A DNA stretch of 64,000 bases. Source: Leptospira dzoumogneensis (GTDB taxonomy: Bacteria; Spirochaetota; Leptospiria; Leptospirales; Leptospiraceae). The stretch spans positions 806,001 through 870,000 of the forward strand of contig NZ_RQHS01000005.1 of NCBI RefSeq assembly GCF_004770895.1, in the 5' to 3' direction. The notes below the pieces were generated by a model. That model was not told where the DNA came from. It saw only the letters and a program-made list of their open reading frames with translations, and searched no databases. The translations under genes and the position numbers were made by a program. Positions 1 through 9,004 of the stretch are shown here, one piece after another. Position 1 is the first letter of the stretch, and each line of letters begins with the position of its first letter.

Positions 1-2
1 TG

Positions 3-290
3 TACTTTCTTTCGACCTTATTCTTATTTTCTTTTATTATGATCGGGATCGCCGATTGTAAAGATCCTTACCAGCAAAAATGCCAAGAGATCTGCGGATT
101 TTTCACCTCTTGTGTGGAGAAACAATTCCAAGCCACGGGACCCATGGAAGCCTCACAAAAAAGTTTCATGCAGATCGAATGTGAATCCGGATGTTTGAGA
201 GAACAAGGATACGCAATGCCTTGCTATGAGTCTGAAAAAACATGTACCGGATTTACACGCTGCCTCATGGAATCCGGGCTCATGGATTGA
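3..290 (+). CDS. Cys-rich exported small protein, 5' end outside window
   Basis: The frame is open from the window edge. The residues before the ATG at 39 (YFLSTLFLFSFI) are hydrophobic and continue into MIGIADCKDPY, so the ATG at 39 lies inside a signal peptide and the real start is upstream of base 1. The mature part holds nine cysteines in about 78 residues, suggesting a disulfide-bonded periplasmic or surface protein. IADC resembles a lipobox, but Asp at -1 is atypical for spirochaetal lipoproteins, so lipidation is uncertain. I do not recognise the family. The gene ends 38 bases before the next start. Confidence 0.7.
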   Translation, partial: YFLSTLFLFSFIMIGIADCKDPYQQKCQEICGFFTSCVEKQFQATGPMEASQKSFMQIECESGCLREQGYAMPCYESEKTCTGFTRCLMESGLMD

Positions 291-328
291 TATTATCGTT
301 TTTCTATTAATTGGAGTATTATAAAAAT

Positions 329-2062
329 ATGAATTTCGTTCAGGATGGGAAAAACGTTCCGCTCGTAAAATATTCTATTTGGTTCCTTTTAGCAGTGGCT
401 GTCCTGCCTTTATTTCTGACATTTCCTCTGGATGTGATCGATATTGATTCTTCCCAATACGCAGAGATCGGTAGGGAAATGACCGACAGCGGAAATTGGT
501 TTTTTATCCGAGACAACGGAAGAAGATACTTAGACAAACCGATCCTCACTTTTTGGAAGATCAGTTCTTCTTTTACTCTTTTCGGCCAAAATAATTACGC
601 ATTTCGTCTGCCTGCGATCTTAATGACTCTTCTTTCTCTTTGGGGAGTCTTCACGATTACTAAGCTGTATTCAGGAAATAGTAAACGTGCCTGGATCTCC
701 GTTTTTCTATACGCGTTGTCTCCGGGATTGTATGCGATGGTGGTGGATCCTAAGATAGACGTATACGTAACTCCTTATATCATTTTAGTATTCGCATTTT
801 ATTATTTAGGAACCAAAAAAAATCCGGCCTATTACTATGCGATGTATTTGGCGATGGGACTTGGCTTTATAACAAAAGGTCCGATCGCAGTCGTAATTCC
901 AGGAATTGGAATTGGCGGGGATATACTTTTTAGAAGAGACTGGAAAAGACTTCTGGGGATGAAACTTTTCCCTGGAGGGATTTTAGCATTACTTCCTCCA
1001 TTCTTATGGTCTATTCCTTTATATTTGGAATTCAATACTTACGGACCTTATTTCTTTCTTTGGGTCCAATCTTTCGGTCGTTTTTACATCAAGATGTACG
1101 ACCAAAAGTTCAATCCACTCTTCTTTTACTCCAACTTCTCATGGGCGTTCGGAATATTCATACTGCCTCTTGTCGCCTGGATAGTGTCGAATTTGATCGG
1201 ATTTGTAAAAAAAAGGGGCAAAGGTCTATTCTCTAATATTCGAAAAAATGAATGGAAGGATCAGGATTTTGTTCCTGCGTTCTGGTTATTCTTATTTTTG
1301 TTCTTGATCAGCTTTTCCAAATACCAACTTCCTCAGTACATTTACTGGTGCCTTCCTGCGGGAGCGGTGATCGGTTCCGGATTTTTACTTAAACTGATCG
1401 AAAGTCCTCAAGGATCTCTTTCTTTTATAGGTAAAATTTTAGTTTATCTGACTAGTTTGGGATTCGTATTCGCTGGGATCTTATTTCCTATCTTGGTTAT
1501 GGATGTTCCGGTTTCCTATTATGTTTGGGTGGCGATTTATCTAGGAATTGCAGCAATCATTCTACTGTATTTCAAAACGGAAGCGGTGCTTGGAACCTTG
1601 GTGGTATCCGTCTCCTTCTTCTTTACTTTGGTAAGTTTGTATGCGTATCCATTGCTTGTTTCTTACCAACCTTCCAAAGAAGTGGGGGAGATCATACGAG
1701 AAGCGGAACCTGGAAAAGAAAAGTTTTTGATGTTCGGAGTTCCTGCCTCTAAAAGATCTTATGCGTTTTATTCTAAACGTATCACTAGGACCTTATTTGA
1801 TCCGGAAGTTCTTTTCGAAGCTCTACAGAAGGATGGAGAAAGAATGATACTTATCTCCGAAAAATATCTGCCTCATTTTGATGAGTTCACTGCGAATCGA
1901 GTGGATCTGGATATTTTTGCTGAATATGAGAGTTATAAGGTGGCAACTCCTGAGTTCGGTTTCTTCTTAAAATCTAAAAGAGATTCTTTGACTACTAAGG
2001 TATATTTAGGAAAGATCCGCTTTAAACCTGGAAAAGAGGCGGCAGCTTCGAATTCTAAATAA
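329..2062 (+). CDS. GT39 / ArnT-like membrane glycosyltransferase
   Basis: Polytopic membrane protein of the dolichyl-phosphate-mannose mannosyltransferase / ArnT (PMT_2) superfamily, which transfers sugars from polyprenyl-phosphate donors to lipid A, protein or other envelope acceptors. Visible features are a first membrane segment followed by the periplasmic loop with [14 protein letters not shown] (the Asp of this first loop is the usual catalytic residue), [14 protein letters not shown], about ten more hydrophobic segments, and a soluble C-terminal domain of about 120 residues. An upstream TTG at 311 is possible, but TTGGAG at 311-316 looks like the ribosome binding site of the ATG at 329, so I start there. 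The acceptor cannot be told from sequence. Confidence 0.85.
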   Translation: MNFVQDGKNVPLVKYSIWFLLAVAVLPLFLTFPLDVIDIDSSQYAEIGREMTDSGNWFFIRDNGRRYLDKPILTFWKISSSFTLFGQNNYAFRLPAILMTLLSLWGVFTITKLYSGNSKRAWISVFLYALSPGLYAMVVDPKIDVYVTPYIILVFAFYYLGTKKNPAYYYAMYLAMGLGFITKGPIAVVIPGIGIGGDILFRRDWKRLLGMKLFPGGILALLPPFLWSIPLYLEFNTYGPYFFLWVQSFGRFYIKMYDQKFNPLFFYSNFSWAFGIFILPLVAWIVSNLIGFVKKRGKGLFSNIRKNEWKDQDFVPAFWLFLFLFLISFSKYQLPQYIYWCLPAGAVIGSGFLLKLIESPQGSLSFIGKILVYLTSLGFVFAGILFPILVMDVPVSYYVWVAIYLGIAAIILLYFKTEAVLGTLVVSVSFFFTLVSLYAYPLLVSYQPSKEVGEIIREAEPGKEKFLMFGVPASKRSYAFYSKRITRTLFDPEVLFEALQKDGERMILISEKYLPHFDEFTANRVDLDIFAEYESYKVATPEFGFFLKSKRDSLTTKVYLGKIRFKPGKEAAASNSK

Positions 2063-2094
2063 TACTTTTTTTCTAAATTTAAGAAAAAAAGTAT
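2062..2094. terminator. 13-bp AT-rich hairpin after the glycosyltransferase gene
   Basis: Perfect 13-base inverted repeat (ATACTTTTTTTCT at 2062-2074 and its complement at 2082-2094) with a 7-base loop, starting on the last base of the stop codon. It is T-rich on either strand. Its position suggests a 3' end signal, but there is no GC-rich stem. Confidence 0.5.
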
Positions 2095-2159
2095 AAGGGA
2101 AATTTTGTAAACCCACCGAATTCTTAAGTAGGCTTTGTTATGAGCCTGGTTTGGTTTTG

Positions 2160-2195
2160 GTCCCAGGGTCCTCCTGGGGCTACTTTTCCCTTTTA
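2160..2195 (+). terminator. Candidate hairpin terminator
   Basis: CCCAGG (2162-2167), GTCCT loop and CCTGGG (2173-2178), followed by a pyrimidine-rich tract with two TTTT runs. It could serve as a second terminator for the upstream gene. The T tract is interrupted, so the call is tentative. Confidence 0.35.
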
Positions 2196-2205
2196 CTGTA
2201 TTTCT

Positions 2206-2315
2206 TTTTTCACACAGAGTTCACGGAGAACACAGAGCCATAGGAATGTTTAATTTCCTGAAATAATTTTTTTAATCACTAATCTCAGTGTTCTCTGCGG
2301 GCCTCTGTGCGAAAA
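2206..2315. repeat. Imperfect inverted repeat of the CACAGAG/GGAGAACACAGAG type
   Basis: A left arm at 2206-2237 (CACAGAG, then GGAGAACACAGAG) is matched on the opposite strand by a right arm at 2284-2315 (CTCAGTGTTCTCTGC, then CTCTGTG). About 23 of 32 positions pair, with 46 bases between the arms. It lies in the 300-base gap before the M20 gene and has no coding capacity. A partial relative (GAGAACGCAGAG then TCACGGAG) occurs near 52281. This looks like a dispersed, possibly REP- or MITE-like palindromic element. Confidence 0.6.
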
Positions 2316-2364
2316 TCCATAAGTAATTCTCGACTTTTAATCATTCTGCTTTTAAAAATGACGA

Positions 2365-3798
2365 ATGAATTTTTCCCGTTCCATATTCCTCGGTGCGATC
2401 TTATTCTTATTTCAATGTGTCATATCTCCCATTAAAAACACTCCTATGAAGGAAGAGAATCGTATCCTTTCTTGGGATAAAAGAGAAGCGGAAGCTGTTA
2501 AAATCCTAACAGATCTGATCCGGATCAAATCTGTAAGAGGAAACGAAAAACAAGCCGCAGAATATATCAGATCTATTTTCGAAAAAGAAGGTATTAAGAC
2601 TAAATTTATCTCCGAGCCAGGGCATCCGGATAGAGTGAATCTGATCGCGGAACTGGAGCCAAATATTCCAACTTCTGAAAAAGGTTTAATTTTAGGAAAT
2701 CATTTGGATGTGGTAGAAGCAGATCCTAAAGAATGGACGGAAGATCCTTTTGCAGGAGTAATCAAAGAAGGCAGGATCCATGGAAGAGGAGCCTTGGATT
2801 GTAAGGGCCTTATTGCAATGCAGATCGTTTCTTTTCTGGAACTCAAAAGATCCACTATTCCACTTAAAAGAAAAATAATGTTCTTAAGTATGGCCGACGA
2901 AGAATCCGGTAGTGAAAGAGGTGCCAGGTTCTTATTAAAAGCTCATCCGGAATTATTTAAAGGTTACGGATACATGTTGAACGAGGGAAGTTTCGGCACC
3001 AAGGATGTTGCCATTCCTGGAAGTATCATCTTCAATATCCAATATGCAGAAAAAGGAAATCTTTGGTTGAATGTACGAGCAAAAGGAGAGCAGGGACATG
3101 GAAGTACTCCCAGCCAAAATTATCCGGGCCTTAGGCTTTTGAGATTTTTAACGGAAGTTTTAGAATATGATACTGATATTCGTATCTCGGAAGAAACCCA
3201 AGGATTTTTCTACCAATTAGGAAGTATCAGCTCTTTTCCTAAATCATTTATATTAAAAAATTCAAATATTCCGGTTTTAAGAAGATTATTATACGGACCT
3301 ATTCGAGCGAGCAGGCAACTAAGTGCTATTACCCGGAATACTAAAGCTGTTTCCGGCCTAAAGACGGAGGAAGGTAAAGGTCATAATGTACTTTCTTCCT
3401 TAGCGGAAGCAAAACTGGATGTGAGACTTCTTCCTGGGTTTGATCCTTTGGAATATTTGAAAGAGATCCAAAAGGTCGCAGAAAAATATGAAGTGGAAGT
3501 AGAGCCTGCGGCTACAGTGCCTACCGATATTTCTACACTAGATTCTATCTTATTCCAAAAACTTGCCTCGGTTGCGACTCGTAAAATTCCCGGAAGTGTT
3601 GCGACTCCGTTTATTTCTCCCGGCAAAACGGATAATGCTTACTTTCGTCAGATAGGCATGGAATGTTATGGGTTGATCCCTGTTCTACTGAACGAAAAAG
3701 AACTTACGATGCTTCATGGTAAGAATGAAAGTATTAGTATAGAAAATCTAAAATTGGGAACTCAGATCTTATTCGAGATATTATACCAAATGAACTGA
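2365..3798 (+). CDS. M20 family metallopeptidase, lipoprotein
   Basis: Zinc-dependent M20 peptidase (ArgE/DapE/carboxypeptidase-S group) that hydrolyses small peptide or N-acyl amino acid bonds. It has a signal peptide and lipobox ending at Cys18 (FLFQC), so it should be membrane-anchored in the envelope. Metal and catalytic motifs are visible: H113-x-D115 in [18 protein letters not shown] with D145, and [12 protein letters not shown] with E179/E180. A dimerisation domain follows ([11 protein letters not shown]), then a late His in the family position near LHGKNES. Its 477 residues match PM20D1/Cps1-like members. The stop is 7 bases before the acyltransferase start, so the two are probably cotranscribed. 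The substrate is unknown. Confidence 0.88.
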   Translation: MNFSRSIFLGAILFLFQCVISPIKNTPMKEENRILSWDKREAEAVKILTDLIRIKSVRGNEKQAAEYIRSIFEKEGIKTKFISEPGHPDRVNLIAELEPNIPTSEKGLILGNHLDVVEADPKEWTEDPFAGVIKEGRIHGRGALDCKGLIAMQIVSFLELKRSTIPLKRKIMFLSMADEESGSERGARFLLKAHPELFKGYGYMLNEGSFGTKDVAIPGSIIFNIQYAEKGNLWLNVRAKGEQGHGSTPSQNYPGLRLLRFLTEVLEYDTDIRISEETQGFFYQLGSISSFPKSFILKNSNIPVLRRLLYGPIRASRQLSAITRNTKAVSGLKTEEGKGHNVLSSLAEAKLDVRLLPGFDPLEYLKEIQKVAEKYEVEVEPAATVPTDISTLDSILFQKLASVATRKIPGSVATPFISPGKTDNAYFRQIGMECYGLIPVLLNEKELTMLHGKNESISIENLKLGTQILFEILYQMN

Positions 3799-3805
3799 GG
3801 CCTTT

Positions 3806-4768
3806 TTGCTTGTCAAAGAAACTAGACCGAATCCTTATGTTCGAAAAACAAGAATTGGATCTGCCTTGGTTCGCTATATTATTCCCTATATCTTTTTATA
3901 TTTATTTTATCTGCCGTTTAGGATTCTACCTTATAGAGCATGTTTAGTCTACGGAAGATTTTTAGTATGTCTTCTTTATCCTCTCGCTAAAAAACATCGT
4001 AAGATCGCTTACGATAATATTTCTTACGCGTTTCCCGATTATTCGGAAGAAAAAAAGAAGGAACTCGTATGGAAAAGTTTTCTTCATATAGGTAACCTTC
4101 TCGCAGGTACTTTATTTGCTCCTCGTTTAAGCCGCAAGTGGATGGATAAATATCTGGTTTATGATGCAGAGTCTTTGGCAATCGAACAAAAAACGATCCA
4201 AGAAGGCGTAGGAGTTGTTCTGATCTCGGGACATTTCGGTACTTGGGAAATTCTTGTGCAGTTCATGGGAATCAGAATGAAGGGAGGAGGGATCTATAAA
4301 AAAGTCCGAAACCCTTTCGTGGATAAACTCATTCATAAATTAAGAAGTAAGAATGGAATTAAATTAGTTTCCACAGAAGAATCCAGCCAAGTTACTAAAA
4401 TGTTAAAACAAGGATACTGGGTGGGATTCGGTTCCGATCAGAATGCAGGTAAGGTCGGGATCTTTGTGGACTTCTTCAATCGAAAAGCTTCTACTTACCA
4501 AGGTCCCGCTTTGATGGCATACTTAACCGGCGCAAAAATGTTGCTTTATTCGGTTTTATGCGGAGAAGGTGGAAAGGTTATGGTCCGAGTAAAGGATCTT
4601 GGCTTTGTAGATAAATCCGCGTTCTCGGACAGGGAAGCAGCAATTCGTCATTACACTGAAGTTTGGACCAAAGCGTTAGAAGAAGAAGTGAAGCTGTATC
4701 CTGAACAATATTTTTGGGTACATAGAAGATGGAGAACCAAACCGGGGGATTTCCCGGGTCAAATTTAG
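3806..4768 (+). CDS. LpxL/HtrB-like lipid A acyltransferase
   Basis: Member of the LpxL/LpxM (HtrB/MsbB) lysophospholipid acyltransferase family, which adds secondary acyl chains to lipid A precursors at the inner membrane. It shows the N-terminal membrane segment ([20 protein letters not shown]), the H-x4-E catalytic motif at H143-E148 (SGHFGTWE), and downstream blocks [16 protein letters not shown] and [11 protein letters not shown]. The start is a TTG preceded by TGAGG, which overlaps the upstream stop. The 320-residue length is normal. The following AraC regulator starts 2 bases after this stop, so the pair is likely one transcript. The acyl chain and acceptor are not determinable here. 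Confidence 0.85.
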   Translation: MLVKETRPNPYVRKTRIGSALVRYIIPYIFLYLFYLPFRILPYRACLVYGRFLVCLLYPLAKKHRKIAYDNISYAFPDYSEEKKKELVWKSFLHIGNLLAGTLFAPRLSRKWMDKYLVYDAESLAIEQKTIQEGVGVVLISGHFGTWEILVQFMGIRMKGGGIYKKVRNPFVDKLIHKLRSKNGIKLVSTEESSQVTKMLKQGYWVGFGSDQNAGKVGIFVDFFNRKASTYQGPALMAYLTGAKMLLYSVLCGEGGKVMVRVKDLGFVDKSAFSDREAAIRHYTEVWTKALEEEVKLYPEQYFWVHRRWRTKPGDFPGQI

Positions 4769-4770
4769 TC

Positions 4771-5931
4771 ATGGTCCCTGCGATCCCGATCATCTCATTT
4801 ACGATCTGCGTTTTTTCCGCATTTCTGATCTTTACTAAAAGACCTAAATATTCTTTCGATTCTATTTATTCGATATTTATAATATTCCTGGCAGCTCCTC
4901 ATCTTGGGCATTTGCTTGTCCATCGATTCGAATGGGGTCCCGAATTTTTGGATTTTACTATTCTTTTCCCTTATACATACGGTCCATTATTATTATTGTA
5001 TATTCAAAATCTAACGACTGAAGGCAGGGATTTTAGGAAAGCGGACCTTCTTCATTTTATTCCTTTTATAATCCTGCTATTTATACTTTTTGCTAAATTA
5101 TTCATTATCCAAACTGATGATGAATTTTCTCCTCATGATTGGCATAGACCGAGCAGGGGATTTCATCCGAATGGCGGGTTGCTTGTCACTTCTATGCTCG
5201 TGTATTCTGTTTGGACATTTTTACTTTTGAATAGGCATAGAAGGAATATGGTAAATCATTTTTCTAATATAGATAGTATTAAGGATTTACGATGGATGTT
5301 TTGGAGCCTGGTATTATTCGTACTGTCCACAGGAGTTCATATTTTATTAGAAGGTTTGCTGCTCACAGATCTTCCACCTGAATCCTACCAACCCCGTCTG
5401 GTTCGAGGTGCGGCAGTGCTCGCATTCTCCGTTTTTTTCTGCTGGTTCGGCGTGAGGCAAACTGTGGTTTACACTCATAGAGAGTTACATGCGTTTAAAG
5501 AAAGAACTTTAAATGAAGAAGAGGAAGTGGAAGAAGATCGTAAAAAATACGAAAAATCAGGACTGAGAGAAGATATGATCCCTGAATATCTTTCTAAGAT
5601 CCGAAATTATATGGAGTCCGAAAAACCTTATAAAGATTCTGAATTCTCCATTGATCTACTTTCCGAAAATACGGATATTCCTAGATTCTATATCACCCAA
5701 ATATTAAGTGAAACGTTGGAAACAAATTTCTATAATTTTGTAAACGAGTATCGGATCAAAGAGATCATCTCCGCTTTGGAAAATGTTTCGGAAGAACGTC
5801 CTAATTTTTTGAGATTGGCCCTTGAGTATGGGTTCAATTCAAAGTCTACTTTTAACACTTCTTTTAAAAAAGTCACAGGAAAGACACCGACCCAGTACCT
5901 GGAAGAAATTTCCAAAGTGGGTTCCGCCTAA
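4771..5931 (+). CDS. Membrane-anchored AraC-family transcriptional regulator
   Basis: The N-terminal half has about seven hydrophobic helices (from VPAIPIISFTICVFSAFLIF to RLVRGAAVLAFSVFFCWFGV). A charged linker and a C-terminal AraC-type double helix-turn-helix follow (FSIDLLSENTDIP, then LALEYGFNSKSTFNTSFKKV and GKTPTQYLEE). Such 7TM-AraC proteins are common in Leptospira and are presumed to sense an envelope or lipid signal and act on DNA from the membrane. The frame also has an ATG at 4729 that would overlap the acyltransferase by 40 bases. I chose the ATG at 4771 because it directly precedes the first membrane helix. The likely target is the envelope operon it follows, but this is inference. 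Confidence 0.83.
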   Translation: MVPAIPIISFTICVFSAFLIFTKRPKYSFDSIYSIFIIFLAAPHLGHLLVHRFEWGPEFLDFTILFPYTYGPLLLLYIQNLTTEGRDFRKADLLHFIPFIILLFILFAKLFIIQTDDEFSPHDWHRPSRGFHPNGGLLVTSMLVYSVWTFLLLNRHRRNMVNHFSNIDSIKDLRWMFWSLVLFVLSTGVHILLEGLLLTDLPPESYQPRLVRGAAVLAFSVFFCWFGVRQTVVYTHRELHAFKERTLNEEEEVEEDRKKYEKSGLREDMIPEYLSKIRNYMESEKPYKDSEFSIDLLSENTDIPRFYITQILSETLETNFYNFVNEYRIKEIISALENVSEERPNFLRLALEYGFNSKSTFNTSFKKVTGKTPTQYLEEISKVGSA

Positions 5932-6023
5932 AATCCTAAAAATATGGTTCGAGCCGATTGGGACGGTCGAATTCATCCGAAAGATTTCGTAGATTATTCT
6001 AAACTAATAAGTTTGGAGTAGTT

Positions 6024-6911
6024 ATGCTTCGTTTACGATCTATTCTGTTGACTGCTGTTGCGGTTCTTGTTTGGAATTGTGATAGCTCCGGAGGGACCGA
6101 TCTTTCTTCCGCTGCGGTTTTATTGTCTTCTTCCCAATGTAAACCTACAACCACCACTACAATGCCTACAACTTTGACGTCCAATACGTCCTGTCCGACT
6201 GCGATCAGCGAGACAGCGGATAATCTAGGTTTTGGAGGTCCAACTTGCGTTACCAGTATCCCCGCAGAGGCTCCTTGTTGGATGAAGACAAACTTTCACT
6301 GTGTGACCGTAGCGATAGTCGGTTCTAATTATGTAATTACAACTACCGATAGGCCTCCTCATTCAAGTTCTTACTATACTGGAGCCGGGGATAGTCCTTA
6401 CTATGATAGCGCTATGGATTCGGGCTTTCATACGAATCCAAATCATATCATTGTCCAAAATATTACAATGACCATTCCTACTACTCCTACTGTCACTGAT
6501 TGTTCTCAGTCCAATGCAGGGACGGATTCCGTGGGAATTACAACATTGGGAGTTGTGATCTTTAATAACCAGGCAGCTCCCGGAGATTCTTTTTCCACTG
6601 AATATTACACAATGGATCCTGCCCAAGGTCACCCTCAGAATACCGGAAAATATCATTATCATACTGAACCTTATAAGATCACAAATAATGATGATAATCT
6701 GGTTGGGCTCATGTTGGACGGTTTCCCGATTTATGGAAAGAAGAACCAATCAGGCTCCTATCCTACATTGGATTCTACCACTCATACAACTTCTTGTACT
6801 CCAACGGAGTTTCCGGATGGAACATACTGTTATCACGTTGAAAACAATACCGGTTATAACGGATACATTATTGGAAGTTACTTCAAGGGAACTCCAGGTT
6901 CTGTAGACTAA
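6024..6911 (+). CDS. YHYH domain lipoprotein
   Basis: Secreted lipoprotein with signal peptide and lipobox VLVWNC (Cys19), a Thr-rich linker (TTTTTMPTT), and a YHYH domain. The signature YHYH is at residues 210-213 (GKYHYHTEP), followed by GLMLDGFPIYG and a later FPDGTYCYHVENN block. YHYH proteins are extracytoplasmic and of unknown activity; conserved His and Cys suggest metal binding. A good ribosome binding site (TTGGAG) precedes the ATG. It starts a run of three exported genes (YHYH, MORN-like, SCO1), and the SCO1 copper chaperone neighbour makes a metal-related role plausible but unproven. Confidence 0.82.
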   Translation: MLRLRSILLTAVAVLVWNCDSSGGTDLSSAAVLLSSSQCKPTTTTTMPTTLTSNTSCPTAISETADNLGFGGPTCVTSIPAEAPCWMKTNFHCVTVAIVGSNYVITTTDRPPHSSSYYTGAGDSPYYDSAMDSGFHTNPNHIIVQNITMTIPTTPTVTDCSQSNAGTDSVGITTLGVVIFNNQAAPGDSFSTEYYTMDPAQGHPQNTGKYHYHTEPYKITNNDDNLVGLMLDGFPIYGKKNQSGSYPTLDSTTHTTSCTPTEFPDGTYCYHVENNTGYNGYIIGSYFKGTPGSVD

Positions 6912-6922
6912 TAGAGGTCGGA

Positions 6923-7474
6923 TTGAAGTTCTATTTACTTGCGATCTGTTTTTTTCTAGTTGCTTGTGATCCTGCTCGGGTTGCAAGTACGGATCCTTCT
7001 ATTACTCGAAATGGAAGGATCGTTTTTTATAGAGGAGAAAAGTTCTACGGACTTTTGGAATCAAAGTCGGAAGAATTAGGAGTTTTTCGAGTAACTTCCT
7101 ATAAGAACGGTTTGCCTGATGGGATTGAAAAGGATGTGCATTCAAACGGTCAGGTTTTGGCGGAAAGAGAATTTTCTGCGGGGAAGAAGATCGGAACTCA
7201 TCTAGGTTGGTTCCCCGACGGTAAAAAACGTTTTCATAATGAATACTTAGAAGGTCAGTTCCATGGTTCCCAATGGGAATGGAGAAATTCAGGGTCATTA
7301 TATTCTTACGCAAAATTCGATCATGGAAAAGTGATCGGAAAGAAGATGTGGAGAGAGAACGGGCAGATCTATATGAACTTTGTGATCTATCAGGGACGAG
7401 CATACGGAATGACCGGTGGGAAATTATGCAGCCAGGTTAGGGGAGATGAAGATGGGAATACGATCCTATTCTAA
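6923..7474 (+). CDS. MORN/YwqK-like repeat lipoprotein
   Basis: Small lipoprotein with a TTG start behind AGAGGTCGGA and a lipobox FLVAC (Cys15). The mature part holds consecutive short beta-hairpin repeats of the toxin-antitoxin component YwqK / MORN_2 type. The units follow the pattern NGLPDG, SNGQV, AGKKIGTHLGWFPDGKK, EGQFHGSQWEWRNSGSL and GKVIGKKMWRENGQIY. These repeats are usually protein- or membrane-interaction scaffolds. Its 3' end overlaps the SCO1 start by 23 bases, so the two are translationally linked. Despite the family name there is no evidence of toxin or antitoxin action. Confidence 0.75.
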   Translation: MKFYLLAICFFLVACDPARVASTDPSITRNGRIVFYRGEKFYGLLESKSEELGVFRVTSYKNGLPDGIEKDVHSNGQVLAEREFSAGKKIGTHLGWFPDGKKRFHNEYLEGQFHGSQWEWRNSGSLYSYAKFDHGKVIGKKMWRENGQIYMNFVIYQGRAYGMTGGKLCSQVRGDEDGNTILF

Positions 7475-8159
7475 AATTTTATTCTGCAGTTTGGTATTGT
7501 TTTCTATTTTCACCGCTTGTACTAAAGATCCGAAAGAGGAATATTCGGAAGAGATCACGGACTTCTCCGTTCCACAAAAAGACAAACTTCCTTTGTATTA
7601 TGGAAAGGATCTGCAACCTATTTGGGAAAATAAAAACTCTTCTAAGCCTAGGGAGATTTCCAAATTTATAATGAAGGATCAGGAGGATCAGAATGTCTCG
7701 GAAGGCCATTGTAAGGGAAAAATTACCGTAGTTTCCTTCTTCTTTACTAAATGTGCAGGGATCTGTCCAACGATCACAAATAATTTGAGTTTGGTACAGA
7801 AGGAATTTGAGGCAGATCCTAATATCCAAATTTTGTCCTTCTCCGCTACGCCTAATCTGGATTCTCCTCAGGTCCTAAAAGAATACGGATCTAAACGAAA
7901 GATCCGTTACGAAAAATGGAAACTTCTCACCGGGAACCAAAAGGAAATTTATGCTTTAGCAAGAGATTCCTTTAATGCAGACACTGCGATCCCGAAAGAG
8001 GATGCTAAAAAGAAACTCACTGAAAATGATTTTCTTCATTCGGATCATGTTTATCTTTTAGATCCTCAACGTAGATTACGTGGAATTTATAACGGAAAGA
8101 TGAAGTCTTCTATCCAAGAATTAAATTCGGATATAGAAGTTTTGAAACGAGAACTTTGA
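7452..8159 (+). CDS. SCO1/SenC/PrrC family copper chaperone lipoprotein
   Basis: Thioredoxin-fold protein that delivers copper to the CuA site of cytochrome c oxidase or acts as a thiol-disulfide reductase. It carries a lipobox FTAC (Cys23), the CxxxC copper and redox motif at C101-C105 (FTKCAGICPT), and the distal His in LHSDHVYLLDP (H196 or H199). The frame opens at 7416, but TTAGGGGAG at 7437-7445 is a ribosome binding site for the ATG at 7452, which leads directly into the signal peptide. The respiratory act operon lies about 2 kb downstream, consistent with a role in respiratory-chain assembly. Confidence 0.88.
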   Translation: MGIRSYSKILFCSLVLFSIFTACTKDPKEEYSEEITDFSVPQKDKLPLYYGKDLQPIWENKNSSKPREISKFIMKDQEDQNVSEGHCKGKITVVSFFFTKCAGICPTITNNLSLVQKEFEADPNIQILSFSATPNLDSPQVLKEYGSKRKIRYEKWKLLTGNQKEIYALARDSFNADTAIPKEDAKKKLTENDFLHSDHVYLLDPQRRLRGIYNGKMKSSIQELNSDIEVLKREL

Positions 8160-8206
8160 TTCCGCAACAAACGTAAGACGCATCGAGTTCGCGTTAGCTG
8201 CCAAAA

Positions 8207-8506
8207 ATGGAGGTAACACGAACTTGGAACCAATATTCCGGTAGTGCAGGGCAAATTGAGATCATTCTGATTGACGAATTAGAAAAATGTAAACATCCTT
8301 GGGTCATGAAAACGACAGAAACAGGACTCAAATATCAATTTCCTTTGGTAGGTTTTGAACAAGAAAAGCCTAAAACAAAAAACCAAATTCCGGCTAATAA
8401 AGTTGGAAAACCCAAAAAGAGAAAACTGGGAATCTTAAAAGGAAAAGCCTCCTTTAAGATCTCTGATGATTTCAAAATGACAGAGGAGGAATTTCTGAAT
8501 CTGTGA
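8207..8506 (+). CDS. VapB-type antitoxin (DUF2281-like tail)
   Basis: A 99-residue protein. The last 25 residues (KLGILKGKASFKISDDFKM and EEEF) match the C-terminal toxin-binding motif of VapB/DUF2281 antitoxins, which wraps the toxin's active site. The stop overlaps the toxin start in a GTGA arrangement, the classic coupled antitoxin-toxin order. The N-terminal 33 residues are unlike a known DNA-binding fold. A strong GGAGGT motif lies inside the first codons (8209-8214), so the true start could be the internal ATG at 8306, giving 66 residues. The upstream frame may hold a gene remnant. Confidence 0.72.
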   Translation: MEVTRTWNQYSGSAGQIEIILIDELEKCKHPWVMKTTETGLKYQFPLVGFEQEKPKTKNQIPANKVGKPKKRKLGILKGKASFKISDDFKMTEEEFLNL

Positions 8507-8901
8507 ATTATCTATTAGATACACATGCGATCTTATGGGTATTATTTCAGCCGGAGAATTTATCCTATAAAGTAGAATCAGAAATTCTAAACCACAGGAA
8601 TCGGATCTTTATTAGTAGTATTTCTTTGTGGGAAATTTCCCTGAAATTTTCTTTAAGAAAGATAGACTTGCAGGGGATAACACCCGAGCAATTGCCTAGG
8701 AAGATTAGAGAAGCCGGGTTCGAATTTATAGGAGATTCTCCTGAAATATTTGCGAATTATTTTAAGCTGCCGACTGGAAAACATGCCGATCCGTTTGATC
8801 GATTTTTAGTCTGGCAGGCAGTAAGTTTCAATTTTGTGTTCATTACGAAAGATAGATATTTAAAGGAATATAATCCTCTGGGTTTAAGATTGTTTTGGTA
8901 A
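8503..8901 (+). CDS. VapC-type PIN-domain ribonuclease toxin
   Basis: PIN-domain endoribonuclease of 132 residues. Acidic metal-binding residues are visible in LLDTHAILW (Asp6), SSISLWEI (Glu), HADPFDRFLVWQA (Asp pair) and the late ITKD. VapC toxins cleave specific RNAs such as tRNA or rRNA loops and are held inactive by the cognate VapB. It uses a GTG start that overlaps the antitoxin stop, with GAGGAGG upstream. The length and motif order are intact, so the toxin is probably functional. Confidence 0.88.
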   Translation: MNYLLDTHAILWVLFQPENLSYKVESEILNHRNRIFISSISLWEISLKFSLRKIDLQGITPEQLPRKIREAGFEFIGDSPEIFANYFKLPTGKHADPFDRFLVWQAVSFNFVFITKDRYLKEYNPLGLRLFW

Positions 8902-8939
8902 AATAAAAATGCAACGACATTGGCACCTCTATCTTATCT

Positions 8940-8984
8940 AACGTCCTGTGTATATCTCCGGTGCAGGATGTTGGATATTTTTTT
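8940..8984 (+). terminator. Intrinsic terminator of the toxin-antitoxin operon
   Basis: A 9-bp stem (AACGTCCTG at 8940-8948 with CAGGATGTT at 8964-8972, one G-U pair) and a 15-base loop are followed after a short spacer by seven T residues at 8978-8984. It lies 38 bases after the toxin stop and just before the 3' end of the convergent gene. Confidence 0.7.
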
Positions 8985-9004
8985 ACATTTTGTATTACTG
9001 TCCA

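Noticed and set aside
311..328. TTG start for the GT39 gene
   Set aside because: The bases TTGGAG are better read as the ribosome binding site for the ATG at 329.
2139..2252. 37-codon frame in the gap before the M20 gene
   Set aside because: It runs through a hairpin and the palindromic repeat, has no ribosome binding site and no protein-like composition.
6923..7474. Antitoxin function from the YwqK name
   Set aside because: The family name is historical; the protein is a lipoprotein with MORN-like repeats and no toxin partner is adjacent.
8503..8901. Evidence that the toxin gene is broken
   Set aside because: All PIN-domain acidic residues and normal length are present.
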